DNA of 64,000 nt from Sulfitobacter sp. HNIBRBA3233 (GTDB taxonomy: Bacteria > Pseudomonadota > Alphaproteobacteria > Rhodobacterales > Rhodobacteraceae). The notes under the pieces are model-generated. The model was not told the DNA's origin and searched no databases. It was given only the letters and a program-made list of their open reading frames with translations. The translations under genes and the position numbers were made by a program. The stretch is from positions 1,550,001 to 1,614,000 of the forward strand of contig NZ_JBEFLP010000001.1 in the NCBI RefSeq assembly GCF_040149665.1, written 5' to 3'. Shown piece by piece: positions 26,671-35,919 of the stretch. The stretch's first letter is position 1. Each line of letters begins with the position of its first letter.

Positions 26671-28185
26671 TCAATCCCCATTCTGAGGGTTTGTCTGACC
26701 GGAGGCCGCGCACAGGCGCAGGCTGCCCACCCCGAGCGAAAGCACCAGAAAGACGGCCAAAGGCAGATCGCCGGTGCGGCTGTAGAGCGTGGCGGGCAAG
26801 GGCGCGGGCAAGGCTGCGTCGATGAACCCCGCCTGCCCCAGCGGGATCTGGGCCCGCAGCCGCCCGTGCGGGTCGATCATGGCGGAGATACCGGTGTTGG
26901 CCGCGCGGACCACCGGCAGCCCCTGTTCGATGGCACGCATCCGCGTCTGGGCCAGATGCTGCTGAGGCCCGGCGTAGCGCCCGAACCACGCGTCATTCGT
27001 CGCGTGCAGGATATACTCGGCGCGACCGGAAGCCGCGCGCAGATCACGGGGAAACACCGCCTCGTAGCAGATCAGCGGCATTGCGCGCCCCAGCGGCCCC
27101 AGATCCAGAATGCGCGGCCCCGGCCCCGCGGAAAATCCCGCCCCGTGTTGCGGCGCGAGACCGTAGAAGCCGAAACGCGCAGCGAAACCGCCCATCGGCA
27201 CGTATTCACCGAACGGGACCAGATGGTGCTTGTCGTAGGTTTGAGTCACGGCCCCGGCGCTGTCGAGCGAGACCAATGTGTTGAAATACCTCTGTCCCTC
27301 GGCCCTCTGCACGCCGAGCATGACCGGCACACCGCCTGCCGCTGCCGCGATTTCTTCCAGCACCGGGCCGGCGCGGTCGAGCCGCCACGGGATCGCCGTT
27401 TCGGGCCAGAGGATCGCGTCAGGGGCCGGTCCCGTGCTCGCGGCCGCCGTCAGGTCCAGTTGGCGGGCGTAGAAGACGGGGATCATATCGGGATCCCACT
27501 TGAGATGCTGCGCCGCGTTGGGCTGGATGATCCGCCATGTGAGGTCAGTCAGTTGCGCGGGGCCTGCAATCGGCGGTAGCCACAACACGACCCCGGCACC
27601 GACCGCGACAGCCAATCGCCCGGCAAGTGCGGCGACATGTCGCTTCGGTTCGGCCACGGCGACAGCGGCTGCAACGATCAGAAGGGTCAGCCCGTAGGGA
27701 CCGACCCATGCCAGCGCCTGCCCCGCGACGCTATCGACGGTCGCCTGAGAGAACATCGCCCACGGAAACCCGGTAAAGATATAACCACGCAGCAGTTCGG
27801 CCGCAGGCAGGGTGAGGATCAGCGGCCATGTGCGGTGCGACATCCGCCGCGCGGCCCAGAAGGCGAGCGCCCAGAACAGCCCGCCCCCCGCCGCCATGAG
27901 CACCACCGCGAAAGGGGCCATCCATCCGTGCCGTGCGATATCGACCAGAAAGGGTGAAACGATCCAATGCAGCGAAACGGCGAAATATCCCGCCCCGAAG
28001 GCCCAGCCATAGAGCGTGGCCGCCTTGGCGCTGCGCGCCGACGCGTAGAACCAGAAGGCCCCCACCAGCGCCGCGAACATCACCAGCGGCATATCGAACG
28101 GGGCCTGACCGAATGCCGTCAGACCGCCGAGGGCCGCCGCGATCCCCAGCGCCCGGGCCCAGGCCCGTCGGCGTGCATTCATCAC
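26671..28185 (-). CDS. lnt: Apolipoprotein N-acyltransferase
   Basis: 504 residues. It adds the third acyl chain to lipoproteins at the inner membrane. The N-terminal half has about six to seven membrane segments, then a nitrilase-fold domain with the catalytic triad Glu262 (WPETAIPW), Lys319 (YDKHHLVPFGEYVP) and Cys373 (LICYEAVFP). A last membrane segment lies near the C-terminus. Its start overlaps the corC stop by four bases. The metK riboswitch begins 34 bases after its stop. Confidence 0.97.
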   Translation of the reverse strand: MMNARRRAWARALGIAAALGGLTAFGQAPFDMPLVMFAALVGAFWFYASARSAKAATLYGWAFGAGYFAVSLHWIVSPFLVDIARHGWMAPFAVVLMAAGGGLFWALAFWAARRMSHRTWPLILTLPAAELLRGYIFTGFPWAMFSQATVDSVAGQALAWVGPYGLTLLIVAAAVAVAEPKRHVAALAGRLAVAVGAGVVLWLPPIAGPAQLTDLTWRIIQPNAAQHLKWDPDMIPVFYARQLDLTAAASTGPAPDAILWPETAIPWRLDRAGPVLEEIAAAAGGVPVMLGVQRAEGQRYFNTLVSLDSAGAVTQTYDKHHLVPFGEYVPMGGFAARFGFYGLAPQHGAGFSAGPGPRILDLGPLGRAMPLICYEAVFPRDLRAASGRAEYILHATNDAWFGRYAGPQQHLAQTRMRAIEQGLPVVRAANTGISAMIDPHGRLRAQIPLGQAGFIDAALPAPLPATLYSRTGDLPLAVFLVLSLGVGSLRLCAASGQTNPQNGD

Positions 28186-29087
28186 ACGGACCCGTTCAGC
28201 CGCACGCGCAGACGCTTGATCCGTCGCGGATCGGCGTCGATCACCTCGAATTCGGGGCCATCGGGATGCACGACCACCTCGCCCCGCGCGGGAACGGTGC
28301 CCGACAGCATGAAGACAAGCCCGCCAAGGGTGTCGATCTCTTCCTCGTCCACGTCGTCGTGATCGGTCAGCGACTGGCCGATCATCTCTTCGAAATCGGC
28401 GAGCGGCGTTTTGGCAAGCGCAAGATACTGCCCCGGCTTTTCCTCGGTCCAGAGCTGGTCTTCGTCGACGTCGTGTTCGTCCTCGATCTGGCCGATAACC
28501 TGTTCGATCAGGTCCTCGATGGTCACCAGACCGTCGACACCACCGTATTCGTCGATCACCAGCGCCATGTGGCGGCGCTCGGCCTGCATCTTGGTCAGCA
28601 GAACCCCGATTGTCATCGACGGCGGCACATAGACCAGCGGGCGCAGCATCTCGGCAAGGTTGAAGTTGCGCGGCTTGCCGTTGAAGCCGTGGTTCAGCGC
28701 CAGATCCTTCAGGTGGGCCATCCCCACGGGCGTGTCGAGTGTTCCGTCATAGACCGGCAGACGGGTCATCCCGCTTTCCTTGAAGACCGCGACCAGTTCG
28801 TCCATGTCGGCGGTCACCGGCACGGCGACGATATCGGCCTTCGGGATCATCACGTCATCCACCCGCATCCGGCGCAGATTTCCCATGCCGGTCATACCCC
28901 GGTCGGGCGCCGTGATGACCCCGGAATAATCAGGGGTGTTGTCTGTGGGACTGAGTGCCTCGATCACACGGCTGAAAAAGCCGCTGCGCGTGCTGTCGTC
29001 GGTCTCTTGCGCAAGCAAGGTCGTGTCGGGGGAGGTCTGTGCCTGCGCGCCATGCGCCGCGCCAGAAGATCCGTCTGTGTCGCCCAT
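28182..29087 (-). CDS. corC: CBS-domain hemolysin-family protein (CorC-like)
   Basis: 301 residues. Two CBS domains occupy about 65-190 (MRVDDVMIPKADIVAVPV; MALVIDEYGGVDGLVTIEDLIEQVIGQIEDE), followed by a CorC_HlyC transporter-associated domain with a LGGLVF block. This is the soluble CorC/YbeX type, without the DUF21 membrane part. It is linked to magnesium/cobalt efflux and to ribosome and envelope homeostasis in the ybeZYX-lnt cluster. AGGACC precedes the ATG. Confidence 0.93.
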   Translation of the reverse strand: MGDTDGSSGAAHGAQAQTSPDTTLLAQETDDSTRSGFFSRVIEALSPTDNTPDYSGVITAPDRGMTGMGNLRRMRVDDVMIPKADIVAVPVTADMDELVAVFKESGMTRLPVYDGTLDTPVGMAHLKDLALNHGFNGKPRNFNLAEMLRPLVYVPPSMTIGVLLTKMQAERRHMALVIDEYGGVDGLVTIEDLIEQVIGQIEDEHDVDEDQLWTEEKPGQYLALAKTPLADFEEMIGQSLTDHDDVDEEEIDTLGGLVFMLSGTVPARGEVVVHPDGPEFEVIDADPRRIKRLRVRLNGSV

Positions 29088-29118
29088 TGGGTCCTGTCTT
29101 TGATGTGCCGCGATCCCG

Positions 29119-29646
29119 TCAGGAGGCGGCGTCCGTTAAACGTTCGTCATTATATGGGTCATCGACGCCCAGATTGCCAAGAATTTCGACCTCAAGACGC
29201 TCCATAAGCGCCGCATCGCCATCGGTTATGTGATCATACCCCAACAAATGCAGTGTTCCGTGAACGATAAGGTGCGTCAGGTGGTCCGCAAAGGGCTTGC
29301 CCGATTCGGTCGCCTCGCGCTGACAAGTCTGGAAACTCAGCGCGATATCGCCAAGTTCGATCATGCCATCGAACCCCTGTTGCGGCAACGGCGGAGCGGC
29401 CCCTGCCGCGACGGGCGCAAGCGGCTGGGCGGGCCAGCTCAGCACGTTGGTCGGCTGCGCCTTGCCGCGAAACTCGACGTTCAGCTCGGCGATGCGCGCG
29501 TCGTCGCAGCCCATCAGCGTGACTTCGCAGTCCTGCGGGTCGAGCCCCATGTGCTCAAGCGTGGCGGACACGGCGCGCGCGCCGAGAACCGGCAGCGCGA
29601 CGCTCTCCCAGGCGGCATCCTCAAGCAGGATATCGAGCGTGTCCAT
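29119..29646 (-). CDS. ybeY: rRNA maturation RNase YbeY
   Basis: 175 residues. A single-strand endoribonuclease for 16S rRNA 3' maturation and ribosome quality control. The metal-binding signature HGTLHLLGYDH is at 129-139 with His129, His133 and His139; the RGKAQPTNVLSWP block is near 60-72. The start at 29646 is 7 bases after the phoH stop. Between the two blocks there is a proline- and alanine-rich insertion (about 73-90). Confidence 0.96.
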   Translation of the reverse strand: MDTLDILLEDAAWESVALPVLGARAVSATLEHMGLDPQDCEVTLMGCDDARIAELNVEFRGKAQPTNVLSWPAQPLAPVAAGAAPPLPQQGFDGMIELGDIALSFQTCQREATESGKPFADHLTHLIVHGTLHLLGYDHITDGDAALMERLEVEILGNLGVDDPYNDERLTDAAS

Positions 29647-29653
29647 CACGCGC

Positions 29654-30682
29654 TCACCCGTCCCGTCGGGTGTCGCGCTCGGCTTCGGCCTCGTAGGCTT
29701 CGATGATTGCCGCAACCAGCGGGTGGCGCACAACGTCCTTGGAGGTAAAATAGTTGAAGCTGATCTTGGGGATATGCTTCAGCAGGCGTTCGGCGTCCGC
29801 CAGCCCCGATGCCTGCCCGCGCGGCAGGTCGATCTGGGTCCGGTCCCCGGTGATGACCATGCGCGACCCCTCGCCCAGACGGGTCAGGAACATCTTCATC
29901 TGCATGGTCGTCGCGTTCTGCGCCTCGTCCAGCACCACGAAGGCATTGCTCAGCGTGCGCCCGCGCATGAACGCCAGTGGCGCAATCTCGATCGTCTTTT
30001 CCTCGCGCAGCTTCGCAAGCTGCTTGCCCGGCAGAAAATCGTTCAGCGCGTCGTAGAGCGGCTGCATGTAGGGATCGACCTTCTCGTCCTGCGTACCGGG
30101 CAGAAAGCCGAGCTTTTCACCCGCTTCCACGGCGGGGCGGCTGAGGATGATCTTGTCGACCTTGCCGGACAGAAACATCGACACGCCGACGGCAACCGCA
30201 AGATAGGTCTTGCCGGTTCCCGCGGGCCCGATGCCAAAGGCCATCTCGTGCTCGAACAGCGCCTGCACATAGGCCTTCTGCGCGGCGGTGCGCGGCTCGA
30301 CCCGTTTCTTGCGGGTCTGGATCTCGATCCCGTGGTTGATCGGCATTTCGATCTGGTCGCCGTCGCGCACGCCCGTATCAACGGCGGAGTTGCCCATGCG
30401 CAGGATCATGTCCACATCCGCAGGCTCGACACTGCGCCCGCCTTCGAGACGCGCGTAAAGCGCGTTGAGGATGGCGGCGCCGCGCTCGGTCGCTCCGGCC
30501 TCGCCATGCAGGCTCAGCTGGTTGCCACGCCGCACGATCTGGATGCCCAGCGCCTTTTCCACGGCGGCAAGGTGCTGGTCGTAGGGACCGCACAGGTCGA
30601 TCAGAAGACGATTGTCTGGCAGGTCGAGGACCTGAGCGGGGGCGGCGGTATCAGGAAGGGTCACGGCGTCGGATGCGGGCAA
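29654..30682 (-). CDS. PhoH-family ATPase (YbeZ)
   Basis: 342 residues. The N-terminal KH-like segment (about 15-95) is followed by a PhoH ATPase domain with Walker A GPAGTGKTYLA and Walker B FVVLDEAQN. The motif IITGD-like MVITGDRTQIDLPRG is also present. This is the YbeZ type that partners YbeY in RNA handling. The start is a TTG at 30682 with AAGGAG seven bases upstream. A terminator at 30755-30790 stands between it and the upstream lipoprotein gene, so it needs its own promoter in about 70 bases. Confidence 0.94.
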   Translation of the reverse strand: MPASDAVTLPDTAAPAQVLDLPDNRLLIDLCGPYDQHLAAVEKALGIQIVRRGNQLSLHGEAGATERGAAILNALYARLEGGRSVEPADVDMILRMGNSAVDTGVRDGDQIEMPINHGIEIQTRKKRVEPRTAAQKAYVQALFEHEMAFGIGPAGTGKTYLAVAVGVSMFLSGKVDKIILSRPAVEAGEKLGFLPGTQDEKVDPYMQPLYDALNDFLPGKQLAKLREEKTIEIAPLAFMRGRTLSNAFVVLDEAQNATTMQMKMFLTRLGEGSRMVITGDRTQIDLPRGQASGLADAERLLKHIPKISFNYFTSKDVVRHPLVAAIIEAYEAEAERDTRRDG

Positions 30683-30754
30683 GAGCAGCTCCTTTCAGCG
30701 GGCTTGAAATACCAGATAGGATACGCAGTGGCCAAGGGCCAGAGGCGGGCAGAC

Positions 30755-30790
30755 AAAAAGGGCCGGAGCGTTGCCCGCTCCGGCCCTTTC
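30755..30790 (-). terminator. Rho-independent terminator after the lipoprotein gene
   Basis: A stem of 12 bp (AGGGCCGGAGCG/CGCTCCGGCCCT) with a 5-nt loop ending in TTTTTG on the minus strand. It isolates the lipoprotein/OmpA pair from phoH. Confidence 0.9.
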
Positions 30791-30818
30791 TGGATGGATG
30801 TGTATGACTGGATCAAGA

Positions 30819-31139
30819 TCAGTTCGGATCCTTGACGTTCGATCCGCCCTTGAAGTCGCCGGCGGTATAGGTCGGTTGCGCCACGCCCGAGCAAACGGGC
30901 TTGCCGTATTTGTCGAGCCGCTGGGAAAGATACCCTTCGACGCCATCGTCGATGATCCAGTGGTCACAGCCGTTCGGATCGACCCAGATCCCCGCCTGAA
31001 GCTGGCTGAGATGTTTCTTGTCGAAGCCCCGGTCCACCGTCTTGTCCGCGGGATAACCGCCTCCGATGCCTTCGTAGTCGGCGCAGGCGGCCAGTCCGAG
31101 GGCGCAGGTGGCGAGCAGAATGATTTTTGCTTTTGTCAC
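30819..31139 (-). CDS. Small lipoprotein with GCxHW-GxPVC motif
   Basis: 106 residues. A lipoprotein signal peptide with lipobox LAAC and acylated Cys19, so it is membrane-anchored in the envelope. The mature part carries IWVDPNGCDHWIIDDGVEGY at 51-70 and GKPVC at 79-83; the two cysteines could form a disulfide. The same motif occurs in the upstream OmpA-family gene (residues 52-84), 11 bases away. The end is polar and glycine-rich. No known function; a partner of the OmpA protein in peptidoglycan or outer-membrane organisation is an inference from adjacency and the shared motif. Confidence 0.8.
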   Translation of the reverse strand: MTKAKIILLATCALGLAACADYEGIGGGYPADKTVDRGFDKKHLSQLQAGIWVDPNGCDHWIIDDGVEGYLSQRLDKYGKPVCSGVAQPTYTAGDFKGGSNVKDPN

Positions 31140-31150
31140 GATAACTTCCC

Positions 31151-31741
31151 TCAGCGGATGCAGATGATTTCGACGCGGCGGTTCTTGGCCATGCCGGCGG
31201 CGGTGTTGTTGGAGGCCGCGGGCTGGCGTTCGCCATAGCCGCGCACATCGGCGATCCGCGCTCCGGAGGCTTGCGCGACCTTGGCGACCGCATTGGCGCG
31301 GTTCAGCGACAGGCGCATGTTATAGGCGTCCGACGCGCGGCTGTCGGTGTGACCGGTAATGATATAGCTCAGCGCGTTGGCCTCGCGGAAGAAGTCGCGC
31401 AGACGCGCCTGGCCGGATTTCGACACCCGGTAGCTGTCGGTCGCAAAGAACTGGTCGGTGGGCATCACACCGCAGACGTTGCCACGGCGGCAGACAGGTA
31501 TGCCCTGACGGCTTACGTGTGGCGTCATGTAGCCTTCGGCGCCGTCGTCCATGACCCAGTGCTCGCACCCGTCGGGATCGACCCAGATGGTCGGAATATA
31601 CTGGCCCTTGTCGCGGCCCTGTTGTGATCTTGTCTGCGCGTCGGCGGCACCTGCCTGAAGGGCGACAGCCGCGACCAACGCGGCCCCCGCAACCCGACGC
31701 AGCGCGGTCAGAAGTGTGTGTGCCACAGCTCTCGTCCTCAT
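31151..31741 (-). CDS. OmpA-family protein with shared GCxHW-GxPVC motif
   Basis: 196 residues. A signal peptide of about 35 residues (ending ADA). The segment IWVDPDGCEHWVMDDGAEGY at 53-71, with GIPVC at 80-84, is nearly identical to the neighbouring lipoprotein. It is followed by an OmpA C-terminal peptidoglycan-binding domain (about 95-195) with ITGHTDSRASDAYNMRLSLNRA and GYGERQPAASN. No beta-barrel is present, so it is periplasmic or anchored by the partner. The ATG at 31741 is chosen for its signal peptide; the frame extends 76 codons more. Confidence 0.87.
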   Translation of the reverse strand: MRTRAVAHTLLTALRRVAGAALVAAVALQAGAADAQTRSQQGRDKGQYIPTIWVDPDGCEHWVMDDGAEGYMTPHVSRQGIPVCRRGNVCGVMPTDQFFATDSYRVSKSGQARLRDFFREANALSYIITGHTDSRASDAYNMRLSLNRANAVAKVAQASGARIADVRGYGERQPAASNNTAAGMAKNRRVEIICIR

Positions 31742-31985
31742 GTTGTTCCACAAAGGGACGCAAGCGGCAAAATACGGACCGATCCAGCGCACCCTTACTT
31801 GTTGCAGGTTAGGCAACAATTGCCTCTGAGGAAAGAACAATGTGGCAGATATGGTGGGTGAAAACGACTTTAGCGCTAATTCCAGCGTCCGAAACCGCGA
31901 AAACACCCTCTGAGGTTGCGCGATGTCCTCCGCTCCGCCGAGAAGGGCCCGCACTGCTTCGCACGGCAACCCGCGCCCGCAGCCC

Positions 31986-33305
31986 TCAGCGCCTTTCGCG
32001 CGCCGTCAGGGAGTTTGTCATCGCCGCCGTGATCCGCACCGGCACCAGATCACCGATTGCAGCCGTTGCATCGTCGATATGCACCGCGTGGAGGTATTCG
32101 GATTTGCCGACCATCTGCCCTGCTTCGCGGCCCTTCTTTTCGACCAGAACGGTCAGATCCCGGCCCACCATCGATTGCTGGATCTCGCGCTGCTGGCGGG
32201 TGATCAGCGCCTGAAGCCGCTGCAACCGGTCATCGGCCTCGGCGGGATCGACCTGCGGGCGTTCTGCGGCGGGTGTGCCGGGCCGGGTGGAGTACTTGAA
32301 GCTGTAGGCATAGCCGTAGCGGATCTGCTCGACCAGATCGAGCGTCGCCTGGAAATCGGCCTCGGTCTCTTCCGGGAAGCCGACGATGAAATCGCCGGAC
32401 ATCACGATATCGGGGCGCGCGTCGCGGATGCGCTCGATCAGGCGCAGATAGCTTTCGGCGGTATGGCTGCGGTTCATCCGCTTGAGGATCCGGTCAGACC
32501 CCGACTGCACCGGCAGATGCAGGTAGGGCATCAGCTTGTCGGTGTCGGCATGGGCTGCGATCAGGTCGTCGTCCATGTCGTTCGGGTGCGAGGTGGTATA
32601 GCGGATCCGCTCCAACCCGTCGATTTTCGCCAGCGCCCGCACCAGTTGCGCGAGGGTCATTCCGCCGTGATAGGCATTCACGTTCTGCCCCAGCAGGGTG
32701 ACTTCGCGCACCCCACGCTCGACCAGTTCGCGCGCTTCGGTCAGCACACGTTCGGCGGGGCGCGACACCTCGGCCCCGCGGGTGTAGGGCACCACGCAGA
32801 AGGCGCAGAACTTGTCGCAACCCTCCTGTACGGTCAGGAACGCCGCAGGCGCACGGCGGGCCGCCTGTCCGCGCCCCTTGAGATGGGCGAATTTGTCCTC
32901 CTCGGGGAAATCCGTATCCAGCGCACGGCCCCCGCCCTGCAGCACGGCCTCCATCGCGGGCAGCCGGTGATAGCTTTGCGGGCCGACCACCAGATCGACA
33001 GCGGGCTGGCGGCGCATGATCTCGGCGCCTTCGGCCTGCGCAACGCATCCCGCCACGCCGATCTTGAGATCAGGCTTCGCGGTCTTCAGCTTCTTCATGC
33101 GGCCCAGTTCGGAATACACCTTCTCGGCGGCTTTTTCGCGGATGTGGCAGGTGTTGAGCAGGATCATATCCGCATCCTCTGCCCGCTCGGTCAGCGCGTA
33201 TCCCTCAAGGCTCTCGGCCATGCGTTCACTGTCGTAGACGTTCATCTGGCAGCCGTAGGTCTTGATGAAGAGCTTCTTTTGCGGGTCTGGCGAGGGGCGT
33301 GACAT
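31986..33305 (-). CDS. miaB: tRNA-2-methylthio-N6-dimethylallyladenosine synthase
   Basis: 439 residues. A radical-SAM methylthiotransferase acting on i6A37. The N-terminal UPF0004 domain begins [15 protein letters not shown] with its Cys ligands (also in [11 protein letters not shown] and VAGCVAQ). The radical-SAM cluster is in [16 protein letters not shown], and a C-terminal TRAM domain ends the protein. It usually heads the miaB-phoH-ybeY-corC-lnt cluster; here the OmpA pair with its own terminator lies between miaB and phoH. Confidence 0.97.
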   Translation of the reverse strand: MSRPSPDPQKKLFIKTYGCQMNVYDSERMAESLEGYALTERAEDADMILLNTCHIREKAAEKVYSELGRMKKLKTAKPDLKIGVAGCVAQAEGAEIMRRQPAVDLVVGPQSYHRLPAMEAVLQGGGRALDTDFPEEDKFAHLKGRGQAARRAPAAFLTVQEGCDKFCAFCVVPYTRGAEVSRPAERVLTEARELVERGVREVTLLGQNVNAYHGGMTLAQLVRALAKIDGLERIRYTTSHPNDMDDDLIAAHADTDKLMPYLHLPVQSGSDRILKRMNRSHTAESYLRLIERIRDARPDIVMSGDFIVGFPEETEADFQATLDLVEQIRYGYAYSFKYSTRPGTPAAERPQVDPAEADDRLQRLQALITRQQREIQQSMVGRDLTVLVEKKGREAGQMVGKSEYLHAVHIDDATAAIGDLVPVRITAAMTNSLTARERR

Positions 33306-33416
33306 GGGCGGGTGCTCCGGAAAGGGGGCGGTAAAGGGGATGCGCTGCGCCTATCAGCGGCACGGCGATCTTGCAATGCACGCCGATTTAACCGATTCTG
33401 TCGGAAAACCGAACCC

Positions 33417-34298
33417 ATGCAGGCACCCATGCGCTACGCTACGCTTGACTCATTCATCGCAGACCAGAAGACGGCCCTGAAAAAAGGCCCGATTGCCATG
33501 GTGTTCGTCGAGGACGATGTCGAGATCGATACCACCCTGCGGCACCATATCCAGTCCGGATTCAGGCACGTCATCGCCTTTATGCCCGCCCCTTTCGATC
33601 TGCCGCGCGACTTGCAGGCAACGGTTTTTCGCGTCGATTATGACACCTCGGCCGACGCGGCGACCCAGACAGCGGTCAACACGATGATCAAGGCCGTGCC
33701 GGGACAGTGGATGTATTACTGCTATAACGCGGAGTATCTGTTCTTCCCCTTCTGCGAGACACGCACGATCGGGGAAATGCTGGCCTTCCACACCGAAGAG
33801 CGGCGTGATGCCATGCTGACCTATATCGTGGATCTCTACGCCGACGATCTGGACCGGTATCCGGGCGCCGTTTCGCTGGACGCCGCACATCTGGACCGTT
33901 CAGGATATTACGCGCTGGCGCGCCCGGACGCAGACAAGCACGGCCACCCCAAGGAACGGCAGCTGGATTTTTTCGGCGGCCTGCGCTGGCGGTTCGAAGA
34001 ACACGTCCCCCCTGCCCGCCGCAAGATCGACCGGATCGCCATTTTCCGCGCCCGCCCCGGGCTGGCGCTGCGCGACGATCACACCTTCTCGGACGAGGAA
34101 TACAATACCTACGCCTGCCCGTGGCATCACAACATCACGGCGACAATCTGCTCTTTCCGGACGGCGAAAGCGCTGAAAAGCAATCCGGGCAGCCGGTATG
34201 ATATCGACACCTTCACGTGGCACAATTCGGCCCCGTTCGAATGGCATTCCCGGCAATTGCTGGATCTGGGCCTGATGGAGCCCGGGCAATGGTTCTGA
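33417..34298 (+). CDS. Conserved protein of unknown function, possibly glycosyltransferase-like
   Basis: 293 residues, rich in aromatic residues. Landmarks are GPIAMVFVEDDVEIDTT at about 24-40, WMYYCYNAEYLFFPF near 98-112, HTEERRDAMLTYIVDLYADDL, and FEWHSRQLLDLGL near the end. EDDVE could be an acidic metal site as in GT-A folds, but no established motif proves it. No signal peptide or membrane segment is visible. I recall similar proteins in other Roseobacters but no function. The ATG at 33417 or 33429 may be used. It is divergent from miaB. Confidence 0.6.
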   Translation: MQAPMRYATLDSFIADQKTALKKGPIAMVFVEDDVEIDTTLRHHIQSGFRHVIAFMPAPFDLPRDLQATVFRVDYDTSADAATQTAVNTMIKAVPGQWMYYCYNAEYLFFPFCETRTIGEMLAFHTEERRDAMLTYIVDLYADDLDRYPGAVSLDAAHLDRSGYYALARPDADKHGHPKERQLDFFGGLRWRFEEHVPPARRKIDRIAIFRARPGLALRDDHTFSDEEYNTYACPWHHNITATICSFRTAKALKSNPGSRYDIDTFTWHNSAPFEWHSRQLLDLGLMEPGQWF

Positions 34299-34299
34299 C

Positions 34300-34650
34300 C
34301 TAACCGCCGGTGCCGCGATTGACCTTTACCCGGCTCTGCGGCAGCGCGTTGGCAGGTGGTGCGGACTGAACGGTCTCGCCGATCCCGATCTGCTCCAGCG
34401 CCTGCGGCGCGTGCGTTTCGGCCTCTGCCATCTCGACGTCCCTTTGCGGCGGCTCGCGCCCGGTGGCGGCGGATACGGCGGAAATCGCCACCTCCTCGAC
34501 CGCGCTGCGAAAGGCTGGGTCAAGCCGCAGCAGCGCGACAAAGCACAATGCCAGCCCGAAACCGATGATCCGGCCGGCGATCCACGCCTTGCGGGCGCGC
34601 GACCTGCGGCTGATCAGCCGCTCCTCGCGGTATGTCTGTGCGAAACTCAT
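34300..34650 (-). CDS. Single-pass membrane protein of unknown function
   Basis: 116 residues. A basic N-terminus (REERLISRRSRARKAW), one membrane segment at about 28-44 (IAGRIIGFGLALCFVALL), then a polar, Glu-, Ala- and Pro-rich outer domain ending SRVKVNRGTGG. No family is recognised. It probably sits in the inner membrane with the tail in the periplasm. It is divergent from the downstream RNA methyltransferase; the start is uncertain as no strong ribosome site is visible. Confidence 0.6.
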   Translation of the reverse strand: MSFAQTYREERLISRRSRARKAWIAGRIIGFGLALCFVALLRLDPAFRSAVEEVAISAVSAATGREPPQRDVEMAEAETHAPQALEQIGIGETVQSAPPANALPQSRVKVNRGTGG

Positions 34651-34739
34651 GCCCGAACGTTGCACGCGAAAGCGGCGAAAGTGGGGCCCGCTCGGAAATA
34701 CCGCTCGCACAGGAGCCATGCAGCGACTATCCCCGCCCC

Positions 34740-35855
34740 ATGGATCAGGATTTCGAAATTTTCCTCGCGACGGTGCCGGGGCTGGAAGACATGCTCGCCG
34801 CCGAGGCCGCGGAGCGGGGCTTTGCCGATGTCGCAGCGGTTCCGGGCGGCGTGACCTGTCGGGGCGACTGGCCCGAGGTCTGGCGCGCGAACCTGCAACT
34901 GCGCGGCGCCACGCGGGTGCTGGCGCGGATCGGTGGCTTCATGGCCTTCCACCTTGCACAGCTGGACAAGCGCAGCCGCAAGTTTCCTTTTGCGGATATC
35001 CTGCGCACGGATGTTCCCCTGCGCGTTCAGGTCACCACCAAGGCATCCAAGATCTATCACGCCAAGGCCGCCCAGCAGCGTGTGGAAACCGCGCTGACCG
35101 ACACCCATGGCCTGACCCTCGACCCCGAGGCGACGCTGGTCCTGAAGGTGCGGATCGACGACAATGCCGTGCAGTTCAGCATCGACACCTCGGGCGAGAG
35201 CCTGCACAAACGCGGCCACAAGCTCGCCGTTGGCAAGGCCCCGATGCGCGAGACGCTGGCCGCGCTGATGCTGCGGCGCGCGGGCTATACCGGTGCGGAG
35301 CCCCTGGTCGATCCGATGTGCGGGTCGGGCACCTTCCCCATCGAGGCGGCTGAAATGGCAGCCGGGCTCTGGCCCGGGCGCAGCCGCTCTTTCGCCTTCG
35401 AGAGCTTGGCAAGCTTCGACGCGGAGGCCTTTGCCGCGCTGAAATCGCAGATGCCCGAAGCCCCTGCCGGCGCCCTGCCGCTTTGCCATGGATCCGACCG
35501 CGACGCGGGCGCCATCAGGATGAGCACCGACAACGCCGAGCGCGCGGGCGTGGCGGACCTTGCGCGGTTCACGATGGCCCCCGCCAGCGATCTCGCACCG
35601 CCCGAAGGGCCCGCCGGGCTGGTTATCGTCAATCCCCCCTACGGCGCGCGCATCGGCAACAAGAAACCGCTTTACGCACTCTACGGCACCTTGGGCGAGA
35701 CATTGAAGTCGCGGTTTTCGGGCTGGCGCGTGGCGCTGGTCACATCCGATCCGGCACTGGCGAAAACCACCGGGCTACCGTTCGGCCCGCAGGGTCCGGC
35801 CATTGCGCACGGCGGCCTTAAGGTCTGGCTGTGGCAAACGGGCCCTCTGCGCTGA
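34740..35855 (+). CDS. THUMP-domain class I RNA methyltransferase (RlmL N-terminal type)
   Basis: 371 residues. The N-terminal ferredoxin-like plus THUMP region (about 1-155) includes VTTKASKIYHAKAA and DTSGESLHKRGHK. The Rossmann methyltransferase domain has VDPMCGSGTFPIEAAEMAAG (SAM site) and the catalytic VNPPYGARIG (N-P-P-Y). This matches the RlmL/YcbY N-terminal enzyme that makes m2G in 23S rRNA; the C-terminal RlmK half is absent. It is convergent with fabI. Confidence 0.9.
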   Translation: MDQDFEIFLATVPGLEDMLAAEAAERGFADVAAVPGGVTCRGDWPEVWRANLQLRGATRVLARIGGFMAFHLAQLDKRSRKFPFADILRTDVPLRVQVTTKASKIYHAKAAQQRVETALTDTHGLTLDPEATLVLKVRIDDNAVQFSIDTSGESLHKRGHKLAVGKAPMRETLAALMLRRAGYTGAEPLVDPMCGSGTFPIEAAEMAAGLWPGRSRSFAFESLASFDAEAFAALKSQMPEAPAGALPLCHGSDRDAGAIRMSTDNAERAGVADLARFTMAPASDLAPPEGPAGLVIVNPPYGARIGNKKPLYALYGTLGETLKSRFSGWRVALVTSDPALAKTTGLPFGPQGPAIAHGGLKVWLWQTGPLR

Positions 35856-35919
35856 ACATACGCCATTGCCGCCCCCGCGACGCGCGGGGACGGGGCAACG
35901 CCCGCTCACACCAGGTTTC

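Noticed and set aside
31923..33302. Plus-strand frame of 459 codons opposite miaB
   Set aside because: miaB carries the radical-SAM cluster and the full UPF0004 domain on the other strand.
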